Shown: positions 51,959 through 60,972 of the stretch, piece by piece
Layout: every line of letters begins with the position of its first letter
How positions within the stretch are numbered: the first letter of the stretch is position 1
Source of the DNA: Polyangiaceae bacterium
GTDB taxonomy: Bacteria; Myxococcota_A; Polyangia; Polyangiales; Polyangiaceae
Length of the DNA: 64,000 bases
Assembly: GCA_020849655.1 (NCBI GenBank)
Contig: JADLFU010000044.1
Span: forward strand, 51,144 to 115,143
Direction of reading: 5' to 3'
Position numbers and translations under genes: made by a program
The notes under the pieces: generated by a model
Databases searched by the model: none
The model's input: only the letters and a program-made list of their open reading frames with translations
Told to the model about the DNA's origin: nothing

Positions 51959-53512
51959 ATGGCCGACGCGTCCGAGCAGAGGTTCCGCCTGCCGATCGCG
52001 GGCGAGCGGCCGCGCGACGCGGGGGCACAGTACGAGATCCAGCTCTCGCACCTCTGCAACAACCGCTGCGTCTTCTGCGTCAGCGGCCGCAACACGCACC
52101 ACAAGATCGCGCCGATCGTGCCGCTCGACGAGGTGCTCGGGCCGCTCCGCAGCGCCCGCGAGAAGGGCTACCAGAAGGTCACCGTCCTCGGCGGCGAGCC
52201 GACGATCCTGCCGTACTTCCTCGACGTCGTGCGCGAGGCGGTCGCGCTCGGGTTCTCCGAGATCGTGCTGTTCTCGAACGGCGCGCGGCTCCACCGGCCC
52301 GAGCTGCTCGACGCCGTGCTCGCGACCGGCGGCAACTTCGAGTTCCGCTTCTCGTTCCAGGGCGCGACGCGCGAGAGCCACGAGCGCACGACGAAGCGCA
52401 AGGGCTCGTGGGACCAGCTCCTCGCGTCGGTCGACGCCGCGCGCGCGCGCGGGCAGCGCGTGACGGCGAACATGTGCGTGGTCGCGACGAACTACGAGGA
52501 CGTGCCGCGGTTCGCCGAGCTGCTCGTCCCGCGTGGCGTCTCGCAGCTGCACCTCGACATGATGAACCCCTACGACGCGGGCATCTCCGACGTGGCCGAG
52601 CTGCACGCCGTCCAGGCGCGGTACTCGCTGATGGCGCCGCGGCTCGCCGCGATGATCGCCGCGTTCCCGCCGGGGTTCGACGTGCACGTCGGCAACCTGC
52701 CGTTCTGCGTCGCGCCCGCGCTCGCGGCGAGCGTGCACCACGCGGGGCAGCCGACCGAGACCGCCACCGTCAACGGCGCCCAGCTCGACACGAAGGACAA
52801 GTACGACGACAAGACGAGCCAGCGACGGAAGGCGCCCGGCTGCGCGACGTGCGTGTTCGACCACGCGTGCACCGGGTTCTTCGGCGCGTACCTCGAGCAG
52901 CACGGCGACGCCGAGCGACGGCCGGTCGACGCTGCGGCGCTCGCCGAGGTCGATCCCGAGCGGCGCCTCTTCTCGCTGCACGTCCGCGCCGAGGTGCGCC
53001 GCGCGCTCGACGCCATCGGGGCGAAGGCGCGCCTCCGCGACACGCGCGAGCACGATCTCGACGTCGAGCTCGACGGCGGCGTGGCGCTGCAGATCGGGCG
53101 ACCCCGCGCGCCGGGCGCGCACGCGGCCACCGACCGCGTCTCGCTCACCCTCCGCGCGGGCGGCGCGCGGGGCGTGGAGCAGATGTCAGCTTTGTTCGAT
53201 GCGCTGGTCGCCGGCGGGCACGCGCCCGTGCACGCGCCGGGCGCCGACGCGGTCGTGGGGCTGCGGCCGTCGGTCGCGCGAAGGCTCGGGCGGCTGCGCG
53301 CGGCTGCGCCCTTCGCGGGGGCGTCGTGGTCGCGCACGCGCCCGGTCACGGACGGCGTCGAGGTGCTGCTCGCGAGCGGCGACGGCGGGCGCGCGGCGCT
53401 CTGGCTGACGGAGGAGCGGGGCCTGCCGAGGGGCGGCTACCGCGTCGACGGCGACGCGACGCCCGGCCTCGTGGACGGCCTGCGCGCCGCGCTCCGCGCG
53501 ATCGGCCGCTGA
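51959..53512 (+). CDS. Radical SAM enzyme with SPASM-like Cys segment
   Basis: This 517-residue protein has IQLSHLCNNRCVFCVSG (CxxxCxxC, the 4Fe-4S site for SAM) near 36, TVLGGEPTILP (GGEP) and the TIM-barrel half to about 230. A later CATCVFDHACTGFFGAYLEQ with three Cys resembles an auxiliary cluster site. The last 150 residues are unusual (beta-rich, Ala/Arg). The substrate is unknown; it could modify a peptide or a sugar. It is divergent from the CcmF-CcmH gene with 93 bases between, and single. Confidence 0.85.
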   Translation: MADASEQRFRLPIAGERPRDAGAQYEIQLSHLCNNRCVFCVSGRNTHHKIAPIVPLDEVLGPLRSAREKGYQKVTVLGGEPTILPYFLDVVREAVALGFSEIVLFSNGARLHRPELLDAVLATGGNFEFRFSFQGATRESHERTTKRKGSWDQLLASVDAARARGQRVTANMCVVATNYEDVPRFAELLVPRGVSQLHLDMMNPYDAGISDVAELHAVQARYSLMAPRLAAMIAAFPPGFDVHVGNLPFCVAPALAASVHHAGQPTETATVNGAQLDTKDKYDDKTSQRRKAPGCATCVFDHACTGFFGAYLEQHGDAERRPVDAAALAEVDPERRLFSLHVRAEVRRALDAIGAKARLRDTREHDLDVELDGGVALQIGRPRAPGAHAATDRVSLTLRAGGARGVEQMSALFDALVAGGHAPVHAPGADAVVGLRPSVARRLGRLRAAAPFAGASWSRTRPVTDGVEVLLASGDGGRAALWLTEERGLPRGGYRVDGDATPGLVDGLRAALRAIGR

Positions 53513-53530
53513 TCGCAGGCCCGCGCGCGA

Positions 53531-54886
53531 TCAGGGCGCGCCGACGGCGTAGAGCGTCTTGCCGAAGTCGGTGAAGTAGTACGCCCCGTCGCCCAGCGTC
53601 GCGCCGCCGACCGCGAAGATCGGGCTGCCTTGCATCGGAGGGCCGTCGTAGGTCGAGCGCACCGCGCCGGTCACCGGGTCGAGCACCTCGAGCTTCCCCG
53701 ACGACACGATGACCGCGCCCGAGGCGTCGATCGTGCAGCCGAGGAGCACGTTCGGGTGCGCGAACCGCGACCAGCGCACGGAGCCCGCCGCGTCGATCGC
53801 CGTCAGCTCCTGGCCGGCCTTCACGTACGCGGCGCCGTCGCCGCCGACGGAGAGCCCCGTGACGCCGCCGCCCCAGGGCGCCGCGCCCACGTCGACCACC
53901 CGCCGCGTGGCGCCCGTGGGCTCGAGCACGACGAGCGTCGTCTTCGTCGAGCCGTCGCTCCAGATCACGGTGTAGCTCGCGCCGTCAGGGCCGACGCTGG
54001 GGCCGTCGATCAGGTGCCCGTGCTCGGTCACCTCGGTCTCCCACGCGATCGCGCCGTCGCCGCCGAGCGCCGTCACCACCACCCGCGATCCGGTGGAGTC
54101 GAGCGGACCCTTGCGCGAGCCGACGATCACGCGCCCCGCGCGGTCCATCGCGACCTGGCGCGGCGACTGCCCGAGCGGGCTCGACGTCCAGAGGCGCTCG
54201 CCCGTCGGGGAGAGCGCGAGCACGCGCGCGGGCGACGTGCCGTCGTCGACGAGGAAGTACGTCGCGCCGTCTGGCCCGATCGCCGGCTGCCCGCGCAGCG
54301 GCTCGTCGAAGCTCACCGCGCGCAGCGTCGCGCCGGCCTGGTCGAGCGCGAGCATCGTGCGCGCGGGCGGCTTCACGACCAGCAGCCCGAGCGCGCCGCC
54401 CGCGTCGAGCCAGGGCGCGCCATTGATGACGCCGTCCACGTCGCGCTCGAACGCGACGGCGCCGCCCGGATCGATCGCGACCACTCGCGTCGGGAGCCAC
54501 GCCGTGTCAGTTTCGTTTGGGTCGACCCGCACGAACGCGCGCCCCGACGGCGCGAGGATCACCGTGTCGTCGGGGCTCGTCGAGCCCGAGAGCGTGACGC
54601 TCCAGAGCAGCGCCGTCGCCGTCGGCGCGGTGAACGCGCTCTCGTACGCGCGCGTCGAGCAGTACGCCGAGATCGGCGCGGGCGCGCCGGCGAGCACGGC
54701 GTCCGGGCAGCTTCCTGCCGGCATCCCTGCGTCGATCACGCCCGCGTCGGCGCCGGCGTCGATCCGTCCAGCGTCGGGCCGCGCGCGCGCTCGGCCGGCG
54801 AGCAGCTCGACCGTGGGCGCCTCGAGCTCCGAGCGGCCGCACGCCGCGAGCGCGAGCGCGAGCGCGACGACGCGACGGCCGGTCAT
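53531..54886 (-). CDS. Lipoprotein with a PQQ-like beta-propeller
   Basis: This 451-residue protein has a signal LALALAACGRSEL with acylated Cys near 16 and an Asp/Ala-rich linker. Blade-like repeats follow: PAIGPDGATYFLVDDG, VAMDRAGRVIVGS, PSVGPDGASYTVIW, LSVGGDGAAYVKAGQEL, GCTIDASGAVIVSS. The 'G.DGxxY' rhythm fits a PQQ/BamB-type propeller. It is probably a periplasmic binding or scaffold protein with no enzyme motif. It overlaps lpxA by 4 bases (ATGA), so translation is coupled to lipid A synthesis genes. Mature cysteines are present at SCPD, YCST and GCTI. Confidence 0.82.
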   Translation of the reverse strand: MTGRRVVALALALAACGRSELEAPTVELLAGRARARPDAGRIDAGADAGVIDAGMPAGSCPDAVLAGAPAPISAYCSTRAYESAFTAPTATALLWSVTLSGSTSPDDTVILAPSGRAFVRVDPNETDTAWLPTRVVAIDPGGAVAFERDVDGVINGAPWLDAGGALGLLVVKPPARTMLALDQAGATLRAVSFDEPLRGQPAIGPDGATYFLVDDGTSPARVLALSPTGERLWTSSPLGQSPRQVAMDRAGRVIVGSRKGPLDSTGSRVVVTALGGDGAIAWETEVTEHGHLIDGPSVGPDGASYTVIWSDGSTKTTLVVLEPTGATRRVVDVGAAPWGGGVTGLSVGGDGAAYVKAGQELTAIDAAGSVRWSRFAHPNVLLGCTIDASGAVIVSSGKLEVLDPVTGAVRSTYDGPPMQGSPIFAVGGATLGDGAYYFTDFGKTLYAVGAP

Positions 54887-55647
54887 GCGCTCGCCTCGGT
54901 GAGCGCCTGGACGAGCTCGCGCACCCACGGATCGTCGTCGGCCTCGCGCGACAGCGCGTCGAGCGCGTCTCGGCGCGGCGCGGCGCCCGCGAAGACCCTG
55001 CGGAACACGCGGCGCAGGCGCGCGAGGCTCTCGCCCGGCACGCCGCGCCGCTCGAGGCCGACGACGTTGAGCGCCCGCACGCGCGCGCGATCGCCGGCGG
55101 CGATCACGAAGGGGGGGACGTCGCGCTCGACGCACGCGCCGCCCGCGACGAACGCGATCCGGCCGATCCTGCGGAAGGGAGCGATCGCCGCGCCGCCGCC
55201 GAGCACCGCGTGATCGCCGACGACGACGTGCCCGCCGAGCAGCGCCGCGTTGGTGACGAGGACGCCGTCACCGATCGCGCAGTCATGCCCGACGTGCGCG
55301 CCCGCCAAGAGGAGGTTGCCCGCGCCGATCCGCGTCTCGCCGCGATCCTTCGCGGTGCCGCGGTTCACCGTCACGTGCTCGCGGAACACGTTCTCGTCGC
55401 CGACCACGAGGCGCGTGGGCTCGCCGCGGTAGCTCCTGTCCTGCGGCTCGCCGCCCAGCGCCGCGAACGGGTGCACCACGTTGCGCGCGCCGAGCGTCGT
55501 CGGCCCGAGGACGACCGCGTGCGGCATCAGCCGCGTGCCCGCTCCGAGGTGCACGCCGTCTCCGACGACGGCGTACGGGCCCACCTCCACCCCGTCGTCG
55601 AGCGTCGCTGACGGGGCCACCGTCGCCAGCGGGTGCACCCGGGGCAT
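54883..55647 (-). CDS. lpxA: UDP-N-acetylglucosamine acyltransferase LpxA
   Basis: This 254-residue left-handed beta-helix acyltransferase starts with RVHPLATVAPSATLDDGVEV. It has HPFAALGGEPQDRSYRGEPT (Gly-Glu-Pro-Gln loop), FREHVTVNRGT, and LAGAHVGHDCAIGDGVLVTN with the catalytic His in the GAHVGHD motif. A C-terminal helical part (VVGLERRG) completes it. It transfers a 3-hydroxyacyl group to UDP-GlcNAc, the first step of lipid A. The gene starts on the last base of fabZ (TGATG) and follows the cdsA-fabZ pair, a known order for envelope lipid genes. Confidence 0.95.
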   Translation of the reverse strand: MPRVHPLATVAPSATLDDGVEVGPYAVVGDGVHLGAGTRLMPHAVVLGPTTLGARNVVHPFAALGGEPQDRSYRGEPTRLVVGDENVFREHVTVNRGTAKDRGETRIGAGNLLLAGAHVGHDCAIGDGVLVTNAALLGGHVVVGDHAVLGGGAAIAPFRRIGRIAFVAGGACVERDVPPFVIAAGDRARVRALNVVGLERRGVPGESLARLRRVFRRVFAGAAPRRDALDALSREADDDPWVRELVQALTEASA

Positions 55648-56099
55648 CAGCGGTTGACCACGGACGCGAGCAGCTCCGCCTCGGCCGCGAGCGCGCCGTC
55701 GACGCTCGCCTGACCCCGGAGCTTCCACACGTTCGAGCGGTGGTGGACGATCTCGCAGCGCAGATCGAGCCTGTCGCCCGGCACGACCGGCTTGCGGAAC
55801 TTCGCCTTGTCGATCCCGAGAAAGTAAAGAATGTTGGAAGCGGAGTCGAACGGCTCGGTCGCGTACGCGAGGATGCCGCCGATCTGCGCGAGCGCCTCCA
55901 GCACCATCACGCCCGGCATCACGGGCCGCCCGGGGAAGTGCGCCGCGAACCACGGCTCGTTGAACGCGACGCACTTGTGCCCTGTGATCTCTCTACCGGG
56001 CTCGATGTGCGTCACCCGGTCGACCATCACCATCGGGTGCCGGTGCGGCAGCACCTGGAGGATCTTCTGGATGTCGAGGTCGCTCGCGCGCGGGGGCAC
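55647..56099 (-). CDS. fabZ: 3-hydroxyacyl-ACP dehydratase FabZ
   Basis: This 150-residue hot-dog fold dehydratase has LQVLPHRHPMVMVDRV (catalytic His), CVAFNEPWFAAHFPGRPVMP and GVMVLEALAQIGG (catalytic Glu), plus FRKPVVPGDRL. It removes water from 3-hydroxyacyl-ACP and competes with LpxA for that substrate. The start GTG 56099 gives the family length. The first 73 bases overlap the end of cdsA in another frame, so the two are coupled. Confidence 0.95.
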   Translation of the reverse strand: MPPRASDLDIQKILQVLPHRHPMVMVDRVTHIEPGREITGHKCVAFNEPWFAAHFPGRPVMPGVMVLEALAQIGGILAYATEPFDSASNILYFLGIDKAKFRKPVVPGDRLDLRCEIVHHRSNVWKLRGQASVDGALAAEAELLASVVNR

Positions 56100-56935
56100 G
56101 GCGCGGAGGATAAGCCGTGCGCTGCGCGGGTGTAGAGGTAAACCACGGTCGCGGCCATCAGCAGCGCGTCGACGCGATCGAGGATGCCGCCGTGCCCGGG
56201 GACGATCTGGCCCGAGTCCTTCACGCCGGTCGAGCGCTTCAGCAGCGACTCGCCGAGATCCCCGAGCTGCCCGAGCGCGCCGGCGACGAGCGCGAGCGCG
56301 ACGCCGTGCCACAGCGGGATCGACCGCAGCGTCGTCGAGCAGATCACGACGGCGGCGAGGACGGAGCCCGCGAGCCCTCCGATCGCGCCCTCGACGGTCT
56401 TCTTCGGGCTGACGGCGGGGTAGAGCTTGTGCTTGCCGAGGAACCTCCCCGCGAAGTAGCCGCCCGTGTCGCCGCCCCACGCGAACGCGAGCGTCATCAG
56501 CACGTACCACGGCCCCTCCGCGCCGCGCTCCGCGTGCAGGCGCGAGAGCAAGGTCAGGCCGAGCAGGTACAGCGGGCCGAACGCCCCCGACGTCATCCGC
56601 AGCGCCGCCGTCTCGACGGCGCCGAGGCGCGCGAGCGACACGAGCATCGCGACGAGGGGCGTGAGCGCGGCGAGGGCGAGCAGGGCCCGCGCGTCGGCGC
56701 CGAAGCGGAACACCACGAGCGACGCGGCGAGCGCGGTCGCGGTGTGCGCGGCCTGCGCGACGCGATCGCCCTGGTGGGTCATGCCGAACAGCTCGACGGC
56801 GCCCACGAGCGTCGCGGCGAGCACGAGCAGGTAGAAGCCCCACGGCGGGACCGCGAACAGGAGCGCGAGCATCAGCGGGATGGCCACCGCCGCGGTCGCG
56901 AGGCGGATCCACATGTTCCGGTTCTGCTCGGTCAC
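56027..56935 (-). CDS. cdsA: Phosphatidate cytidylyltransferase CdsA
   Basis: This 302-residue polytopic protein has about eight TM segments and the CDP-DAG synthase signature: WGGDTGGYFAGRFLGKHKLY, SPKKTVEGAIGG and a late HGGILDRVDALLMAA with the metal-binding Asp. It makes CDP-diacylglycerol from phosphatidate and CTP for phospholipid synthesis. The last 25 residues (PCPRARATSTSRRSSRCC) are read through the start of fabZ and are unlike the family, an overlap artefact kept because no earlier stop exists. It is first in the lipid operon and is divergent from the kinase gene. Confidence 0.93.
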   Translation of the reverse strand: MTEQNRNMWIRLATAAVAIPLMLALLFAVPPWGFYLLVLAATLVGAVELFGMTHQGDRVAQAAHTATALAASLVVFRFGADARALLALAALTPLVAMLVSLARLGAVETAALRMTSGAFGPLYLLGLTLLSRLHAERGAEGPWYVLMTLAFAWGGDTGGYFAGRFLGKHKLYPAVSPKKTVEGAIGGLAGSVLAAVVICSTTLRSIPLWHGVALALVAGALGQLGDLGESLLKRSTGVKDSGQIVPGHGGILDRVDALLMAATVVYLYTRAAHGLSSAPCPRARATSTSRRSSRCCRTGTRW

Positions 56936-57047
56936 GGGCGCGCGCTCATCGGCTGGCGCGGCGTCGTACCGGAGAGGCGCGCGGTCGAGAAGGGGCGATC
57001 TCGATTGTGCGCGCCGGGTGCGCCTCGATTCTCTATCCTCGCGCGGC

Positions 57048-58784
57048 GTGGCGAAGCGGGCGGTCCCTCAGGGCGGAGGCAAGGAGGAGCTGCGCGCGTC
57101 CATCCTGCGCCCGTACCTGCTGCGGATGCGCGCCGAGAAGGGCGACAAGGCCGCGCGCGCGCTCGTCGCGACGAGCGGCCTCTCGCCGAGCGTGCTGACG
57201 AACGAGACCGCCTGGATCAGCGTGGCGGGCGCCCGCCGCGCGCTCTCGGCCCTCGCCTCGGCGCTCGGTGACGACGCGATCGCGCGGCGCGGCGACTGGA
57301 TGACCCACCCGGAGAACCTCGGCTCGTACGTGCGCCTCTTGCGCGGCGCGAGCACGCCGATGGAGGCGTACAAGCAGCTCTGCGGGCACGCGCAGGAGTC
57401 GACGCGCGTCGGCACCTACGAGCTCGAGGAGCTCGGCCCCTGCCGCGCGAAGATCACCTACCGCCCCATCGAGGACGACGAGGAGCCGCCGACGGATCGG
57501 CTGCTGAGCCTCGCGCGCGAGGCGGAGCTCGCGTCCATCCCGCGGCTCTGGGGCCTCGCCGACGCGACCGTCGAGCACACGGCGTCGACCGCGCGCGAGG
57601 ACAAGGAGTCCGTCTATCTGCTCTCGTGGACCTCGACCACCTCGCGCGGGCTGCCGCTCGGCGCCGCGGCCGGGGCGGCGATCGCGGCCGCGGCGTCGCT
57701 GCTCGCGATGAGCTGGATCGCGACCGTCGCCGCGCTCCTCGTCGGCGCGGGGCTCGGCGGCGTCGCCGGCTCGCTCTACGATCGCGTGCGGGCCGAGCGC
57801 GCGGCGCGCGCGTTCGAGAAGAACCGCATCGCGGCGCTCGAGCGCGGCCTCGCCCTGCGCGGCGAGACGGCCGAGGCGGCGGTCGCGCCGGGCGAGCTCG
57901 ACGGCGCAATTCTCGGCGGAAAATACAAGATCTTGCGCAAGATCGGCTCTGGCGGGATCGGCGTCGTGTACAGCGCCGAGCACCTTCACCTCGGCAGCCA
58001 GGTGGCCGTCAAGGTGCTGCGCGGCGCCGCCGCCCGGGACGCCGCGGAGATCGCCCGCCTCCGCCGCGAGGCGCAGGTGCAGGTGTCGATCGAGCACCCG
58101 AACGTCGTGCGCACGCTCGACCTCGACCAGATGCCCGACGGCTCGATCTACGTCGTGATGGAGCTGCTGCGCGGCCACTCGCTCGCCGACAAGATGCACC
58201 GCGAGGGGCCGATCGCGCCGGGGTTCGCCGTGCCGGTGTTCCGCAAGGTGTGCGCGGCGCTGTACGCCGCCCACCAGAAGGGCATCGTCCACCGCGACAT
58301 GAAGCCGGGGAACATCTTCCTCTCGGCGGACGGCGAGGCGAAGGTGCTCGACTTCGGCATGAGCAAGCTGACCGCGGCCGAGTCGCTGACGCAGGAGGGC
58401 TTCACGCTCGGCACGCCGGAGTACATGGCGCCCGAGCAGTGCATCGGCGCGGCGGTCAAGGGGCGCACGGATCTCTACGCGTTCGGGGTGCTGATGTACG
58501 AGGCGCTGACGGGCGAGCTGCCGATCCGGGCCGAGCACCGCCGGGACCTGCTCGATCTGCACCAGCGGCAGATCCCGACCCCGATGCGCGAGCGGCACCC
58601 GGAGCTCGATCTGCCGCCCGAGCTCGACCGCGCGGTGATGATGTGCCTGAAGAAGCGCGCCGCGGAGCGCCCCCGCGACGCGCGCGAGCTCGACCGCCTC
58701 CTCGCCGAGGTCGACGCCGCCTCGCTGCCGCTGTCGTACCCGTCGCGCCCGCCGCCGCACCTCGAGCTCGAGGAGGACGCGTGA
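57048..58784 (+). CDS. Membrane Ser/Thr protein kinase with unassigned N-terminal sensory domain
   Basis: This 578-residue protein has an N-terminal domain of about 190 residues (LRASILRPYLLRMRAEKGDK, then SGLSPSVLTNETAWISVAGA and RLWGLADATVEHTAST). It faintly recalls the ligand-binding domain before AraC-type or heme-NO proteins. Two close hydrophobic segments lie at about 205-245, then the kinase (about 285-545): IGSGGIGVVYS, Lys in VAVKVLRG, VHRDMKPGNIFL, LDFGMSKL and TPEYMAPEQ. GTG 57048 is taken as start. The gene ends four bases inside the LysM gene. Confidence 0.87.
   Translation: MAKRAVPQGGGKEELRASILRPYLLRMRAEKGDKAARALVATSGLSPSVLTNETAWISVAGARRALSALASALGDDAIARRGDWMTHPENLGSYVRLLRGASTPMEAYKQLCGHAQESTRVGTYELEELGPCRAKITYRPIEDDEEPPTDRLLSLAREAELASIPRLWGLADATVEHTASTAREDKESVYLLSWTSTTSRGLPLGAAAGAAIAAAASLLAMSWIATVAALLVGAGLGGVAGSLYDRVRAERAARAFEKNRIAALERGLALRGETAEAAVAPGELDGAILGGKYKILRKIGSGGIGVVYSAEHLHLGSQVAVKVLRGAAARDAAEIARLRREAQVQVSIEHPNVVRTLDLDQMPDGSIYVVMELLRGHSLADKMHREGPIAPGFAVPVFRKVCAALYAAHQKGIVHRDMKPGNIFLSADGEAKVLDFGMSKLTAAESLTQEGFTLGTPEYMAPEQCIGAAVKGRTDLYAFGVLMYEALTGELPIRAEHRRDLLDLHQRQIPTPMRERHPELDLPPELDRAVMMCLKKRAAERPRDARELDRLLAEVDAASLPLSYPSRPPPHLELEEDA
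58771..58776 (+). promoter_or_regulatory. Ribosome binding site for the LysM gene
   Basis: AGGAGG lies four bases before GTG 58781, inside the end of the kinase gene, and supports coupled translation. Confidence 0.65.
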
Positions 58785-59698
58785 GCGCGCGTGCGTGGCG
58801 CGCGCTCGCGGCGGCGGTGTGCTGCTCGGGCGTGGCGGGCGGCTTCCCTCACGTCGTGAAGAAGGGCGAGACGCTCGCGTCGATCGCCGACGCCGTCTAC
58901 GGGAGACCCGCGCACGAGCGGCTGCTCGTCTCCGCGAACGCGCTCGAGCACGCGCCGATCGCCGTGGGGATGCGCCTCGAGATCCCGGCCAACCAGCGCC
59001 ACCGCGTCTCCGCGGGCGAGACCTGGGCGAGCCTCGCCGCCGAGCTGCTCGGCGATCCCGAGCGCGCCGACGTGCTCTCGATCGCGAACGACTCGAGCCC
59101 GTGGCTCGCGCCGCCCGAGGGCGCGGAGATCATCGTGCCGTACAACCTGCGCGTCGAGGTCGGCCAGGGCGACACGCTCGTGTCGATCGCGCAAAAATAC
59201 CTCGGCAAGCGGGAGCACGCCTGGGTGCTCGACCGCTACAACGGGCTGAAGGGTCGCCAGCCGAAGAAGGGCGAGCTCGTGCTCGTGCCGCTCTCCGATC
59301 TGCGCCTCACCGACGAGGGCAAGGCGCGCGCGCTCGCGGCCACGCTGCTCGCCCGCACCGAGTCGACGGGCAGCGCGCGCGAGGCCCAGCGGAGGGTCGA
59401 TCAGGAGCTGCCGGGGCTGCTCGCGGACATCAACGGCGGGCGCTACGTCGACGCGGTCACGCGCGGGACGCGGATGCTCTCGTACGGCGAGCTCGGCCGG
59501 GCGCAGGTGGCGGCCATCTCGCGCCAGCTGCTCGAGGCGTACGTCGCGCTCGGCGCGCGAGGCCACGCGTCGCAGGCGTGCCGCGCGCTCGTCGAGGCGT
59601 CGCCCGATCTGTCCTTCGACCCCGTCTACGTCTCGCCGAAGATCATCTCGGCGTGCGGCGACGCGACGCTGACCGCGCCGCCGCCGGCCTCTCGATGA
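58781..59698 (+). CDS. Exported LysM-repeat protein
   Basis: This 305-residue protein has a signal-like start (ALAAAVCCSGVAGGF). Three LysM domains follow, at about 24-66 (PHVVKKGETLASIADAVYG), 75-117 (HRVSAGETWASLAAELLG) and 124-168 (VEVGQGDTLVSIAQKYLG). A helical region of about 130 residues comes next (LLARTESTGSAREAQRRVD, SRQLLEAYVALGARGH). LysM binds peptidoglycan or related glycans. GTG 58781 is preceded by AGGAGG. It overlaps the flanking kinase genes by 4 bases on both sides, so the wall-binding protein and the two kinases are made together. Confidence 0.85.
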   Translation: MSARAWRALAAAVCCSGVAGGFPHVVKKGETLASIADAVYGRPAHERLLVSANALEHAPIAVGMRLEIPANQRHRVSAGETWASLAAELLGDPERADVLSIANDSSPWLAPPEGAEIIVPYNLRVEVGQGDTLVSIAQKYLGKREHAWVLDRYNGLKGRQPKKGELVLVPLSDLRLTDEGKARALAATLLARTESTGSAREAQRRVDQELPGLLADINGGRYVDAVTRGTRMLSYGELGRAQVAAISRQLLEAYVALGARGHASQACRALVEASPDLSFDPVYVSPKIISACGDATLTAPPPASR

Positions 59699-60795
59699 GC
59701 ACGACCGCGCTCGAGCCAGGCGCCCGCTACGCGGGCTACCGCGTCGTCAAGCTCCTCGGCCGCGGCGGGATGGGCGTCGTCTACGAGGCCGCGCGCGACG
59801 ACGGCGGCGCGAAGGTCGCGCTGAAGATCCTGCACGCGCACCTGCACTCGAACACGAACGTCGTGAAGCGGTTCGAGCGCGAGGCGGCCTTCGTCCGGCG
59901 GCTCTCCGGCGAGCACGTGGTGCCGCTCGTGGACTTCGGCGTCGGCGACGACGGCAGCCTGTTCATGGCGCTCGAGCTCGTCCTCGGGCGCCCGCTCGAC
60001 GTCGCGCTCGCCGCGGACGGGCCCCCGCCGATCGCGGAGGTCGTGCGCCTCTCGATCGAGATCGCGCGCGGGCTCCTCGCGGCCCACGACAAGGGCGTCG
60101 TGCACCGCGATCTGAAGCCCGCGAACGTGATGCTCGAGGAGCGCCCTGGCGCCCCGCCGCGCGCGCGGGTGTGCGACTTCGGGCTCGGCAAGGCGCTCGG
60201 CGACGAGGGGTTCGCCACGAAGCTCACCGACAAGAGCATGGTGTTCGGGACGCCGGAGTACATGGCCCCCGAGCAGGTGACGGGCGACGCGATCGACGTC
60301 CGCACCGACGTCTACTCGCTCGGCTGCGTGATGTACGAGCTGCTGACGGGGCGCCCGCCGTTCGTCGGCAAGACGTCGATGGCGACCCTGACGATGCACC
60401 TGTCGGACGACGTCGTCCCCCCGAGCGAGCGGGCGCCGCACCGCCGCGTGCCCCCGGCGCTCGACGCCGTCGTGCTGCGCGCGCTCTCGCGCGAGCCGGG
60501 GGCGAGGTACCAGACGGTGGGCGAGCTCGCCCGCGCGCTCGCCGACGTGTCGACCGCGCCGACGGCGTCCATCGATCCGCTCGGAATGACCCAGGCGAGC
60601 GACGCGGGCGAGCCGACGCGCTCGCGGCCCGTCGTGGTGAGCGTGCGCCCGCAGACGGCGACGGGGACGCGGCCGCGCCCCGTCACGAGCCGCACGCCGC
60701 CGCCGTCGCCGCGCGCGAGGTGGGCGCCATGGGCCGTGACGGTCGCGCTCGCCGTCGCGGTGGGCGCGAGCGTCGGGTGGTTCTTCACGCGTTAG
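59695..60795 (+). CDS. Membrane-anchored Ser/Thr protein kinase
   Basis: This 366-residue Hanks-type kinase fills residues 12-290: LGRGGMGVVYEAARDD, Lys in VALKILHAHL, VVHRDLKPANVML, CDFGLGKAL and TPEYMAPEQV. A Ser/Pro/Arg-rich juxtamembrane linker and one C-terminal TM segment (about 345-364, WAVTVALAVAVGASVGWFF) follow; almost nothing lies beyond it. All catalytic motifs are intact. The ATGA overlap with the LysM gene makes it the third gene of the operon. Without an external sensor of its own, it may act downstream of the other kinase or rely on the LysM protein. Confidence 0.9.
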   Translation: MSTTALEPGARYAGYRVVKLLGRGGMGVVYEAARDDGGAKVALKILHAHLHSNTNVVKRFEREAAFVRRLSGEHVVPLVDFGVGDDGSLFMALELVLGRPLDVALAADGPPPIAEVVRLSIEIARGLLAAHDKGVVHRDLKPANVMLEERPGAPPRARVCDFGLGKALGDEGFATKLTDKSMVFGTPEYMAPEQVTGDAIDVRTDVYSLGCVMYELLTGRPPFVGKTSMATLTMHLSDDVVPPSERAPHRRVPPALDAVVLRALSREPGARYQTVGELARALADVSTAPTASIDPLGMTQASDAGEPTRSRPVVVSVRPQTATGTRPRPVTSRTPPPSPRARWAPWAVTVALAVAVGASVGWFFTR

Positions 60796-60801
60796 GTTTG
60801 G

Positions 60802-60888
60802 TCATGTCGGTTCGTCGCCGAGGCGGTCGAGCTCGTCGGCGAGCGCCTCGGTGACGAGCGACTCGTACAGTCCGCGCAGGGGGGCCAT
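60802..60888 (-). CDS. 28-residue open frame, possible truncated gene start
   Basis: ATG 60888 reads MAPLRGLYESLVTEALADEL and stops after 28 codons. The start resembles the first residues of some large helicase/PLD-type proteins ('GxYExLxTxxLAxxL'), so it could be the stub of a deleted gene. It is too short to judge. The rest of 60796-60972 shows no other gene. Confidence 0.2.
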   Translation of the reverse strand: MAPLRGLYESLVTEALADELDRLGDEPT

Positions 60889-60972
60889 CGATCCCGCAGC
60901 GTACCGCAGCCGACGCGCGGGCCGCCCGGCGGGCGCCGAGCGCAGGTCGGCTGAGCGAGCGCGCCTTTCCCT

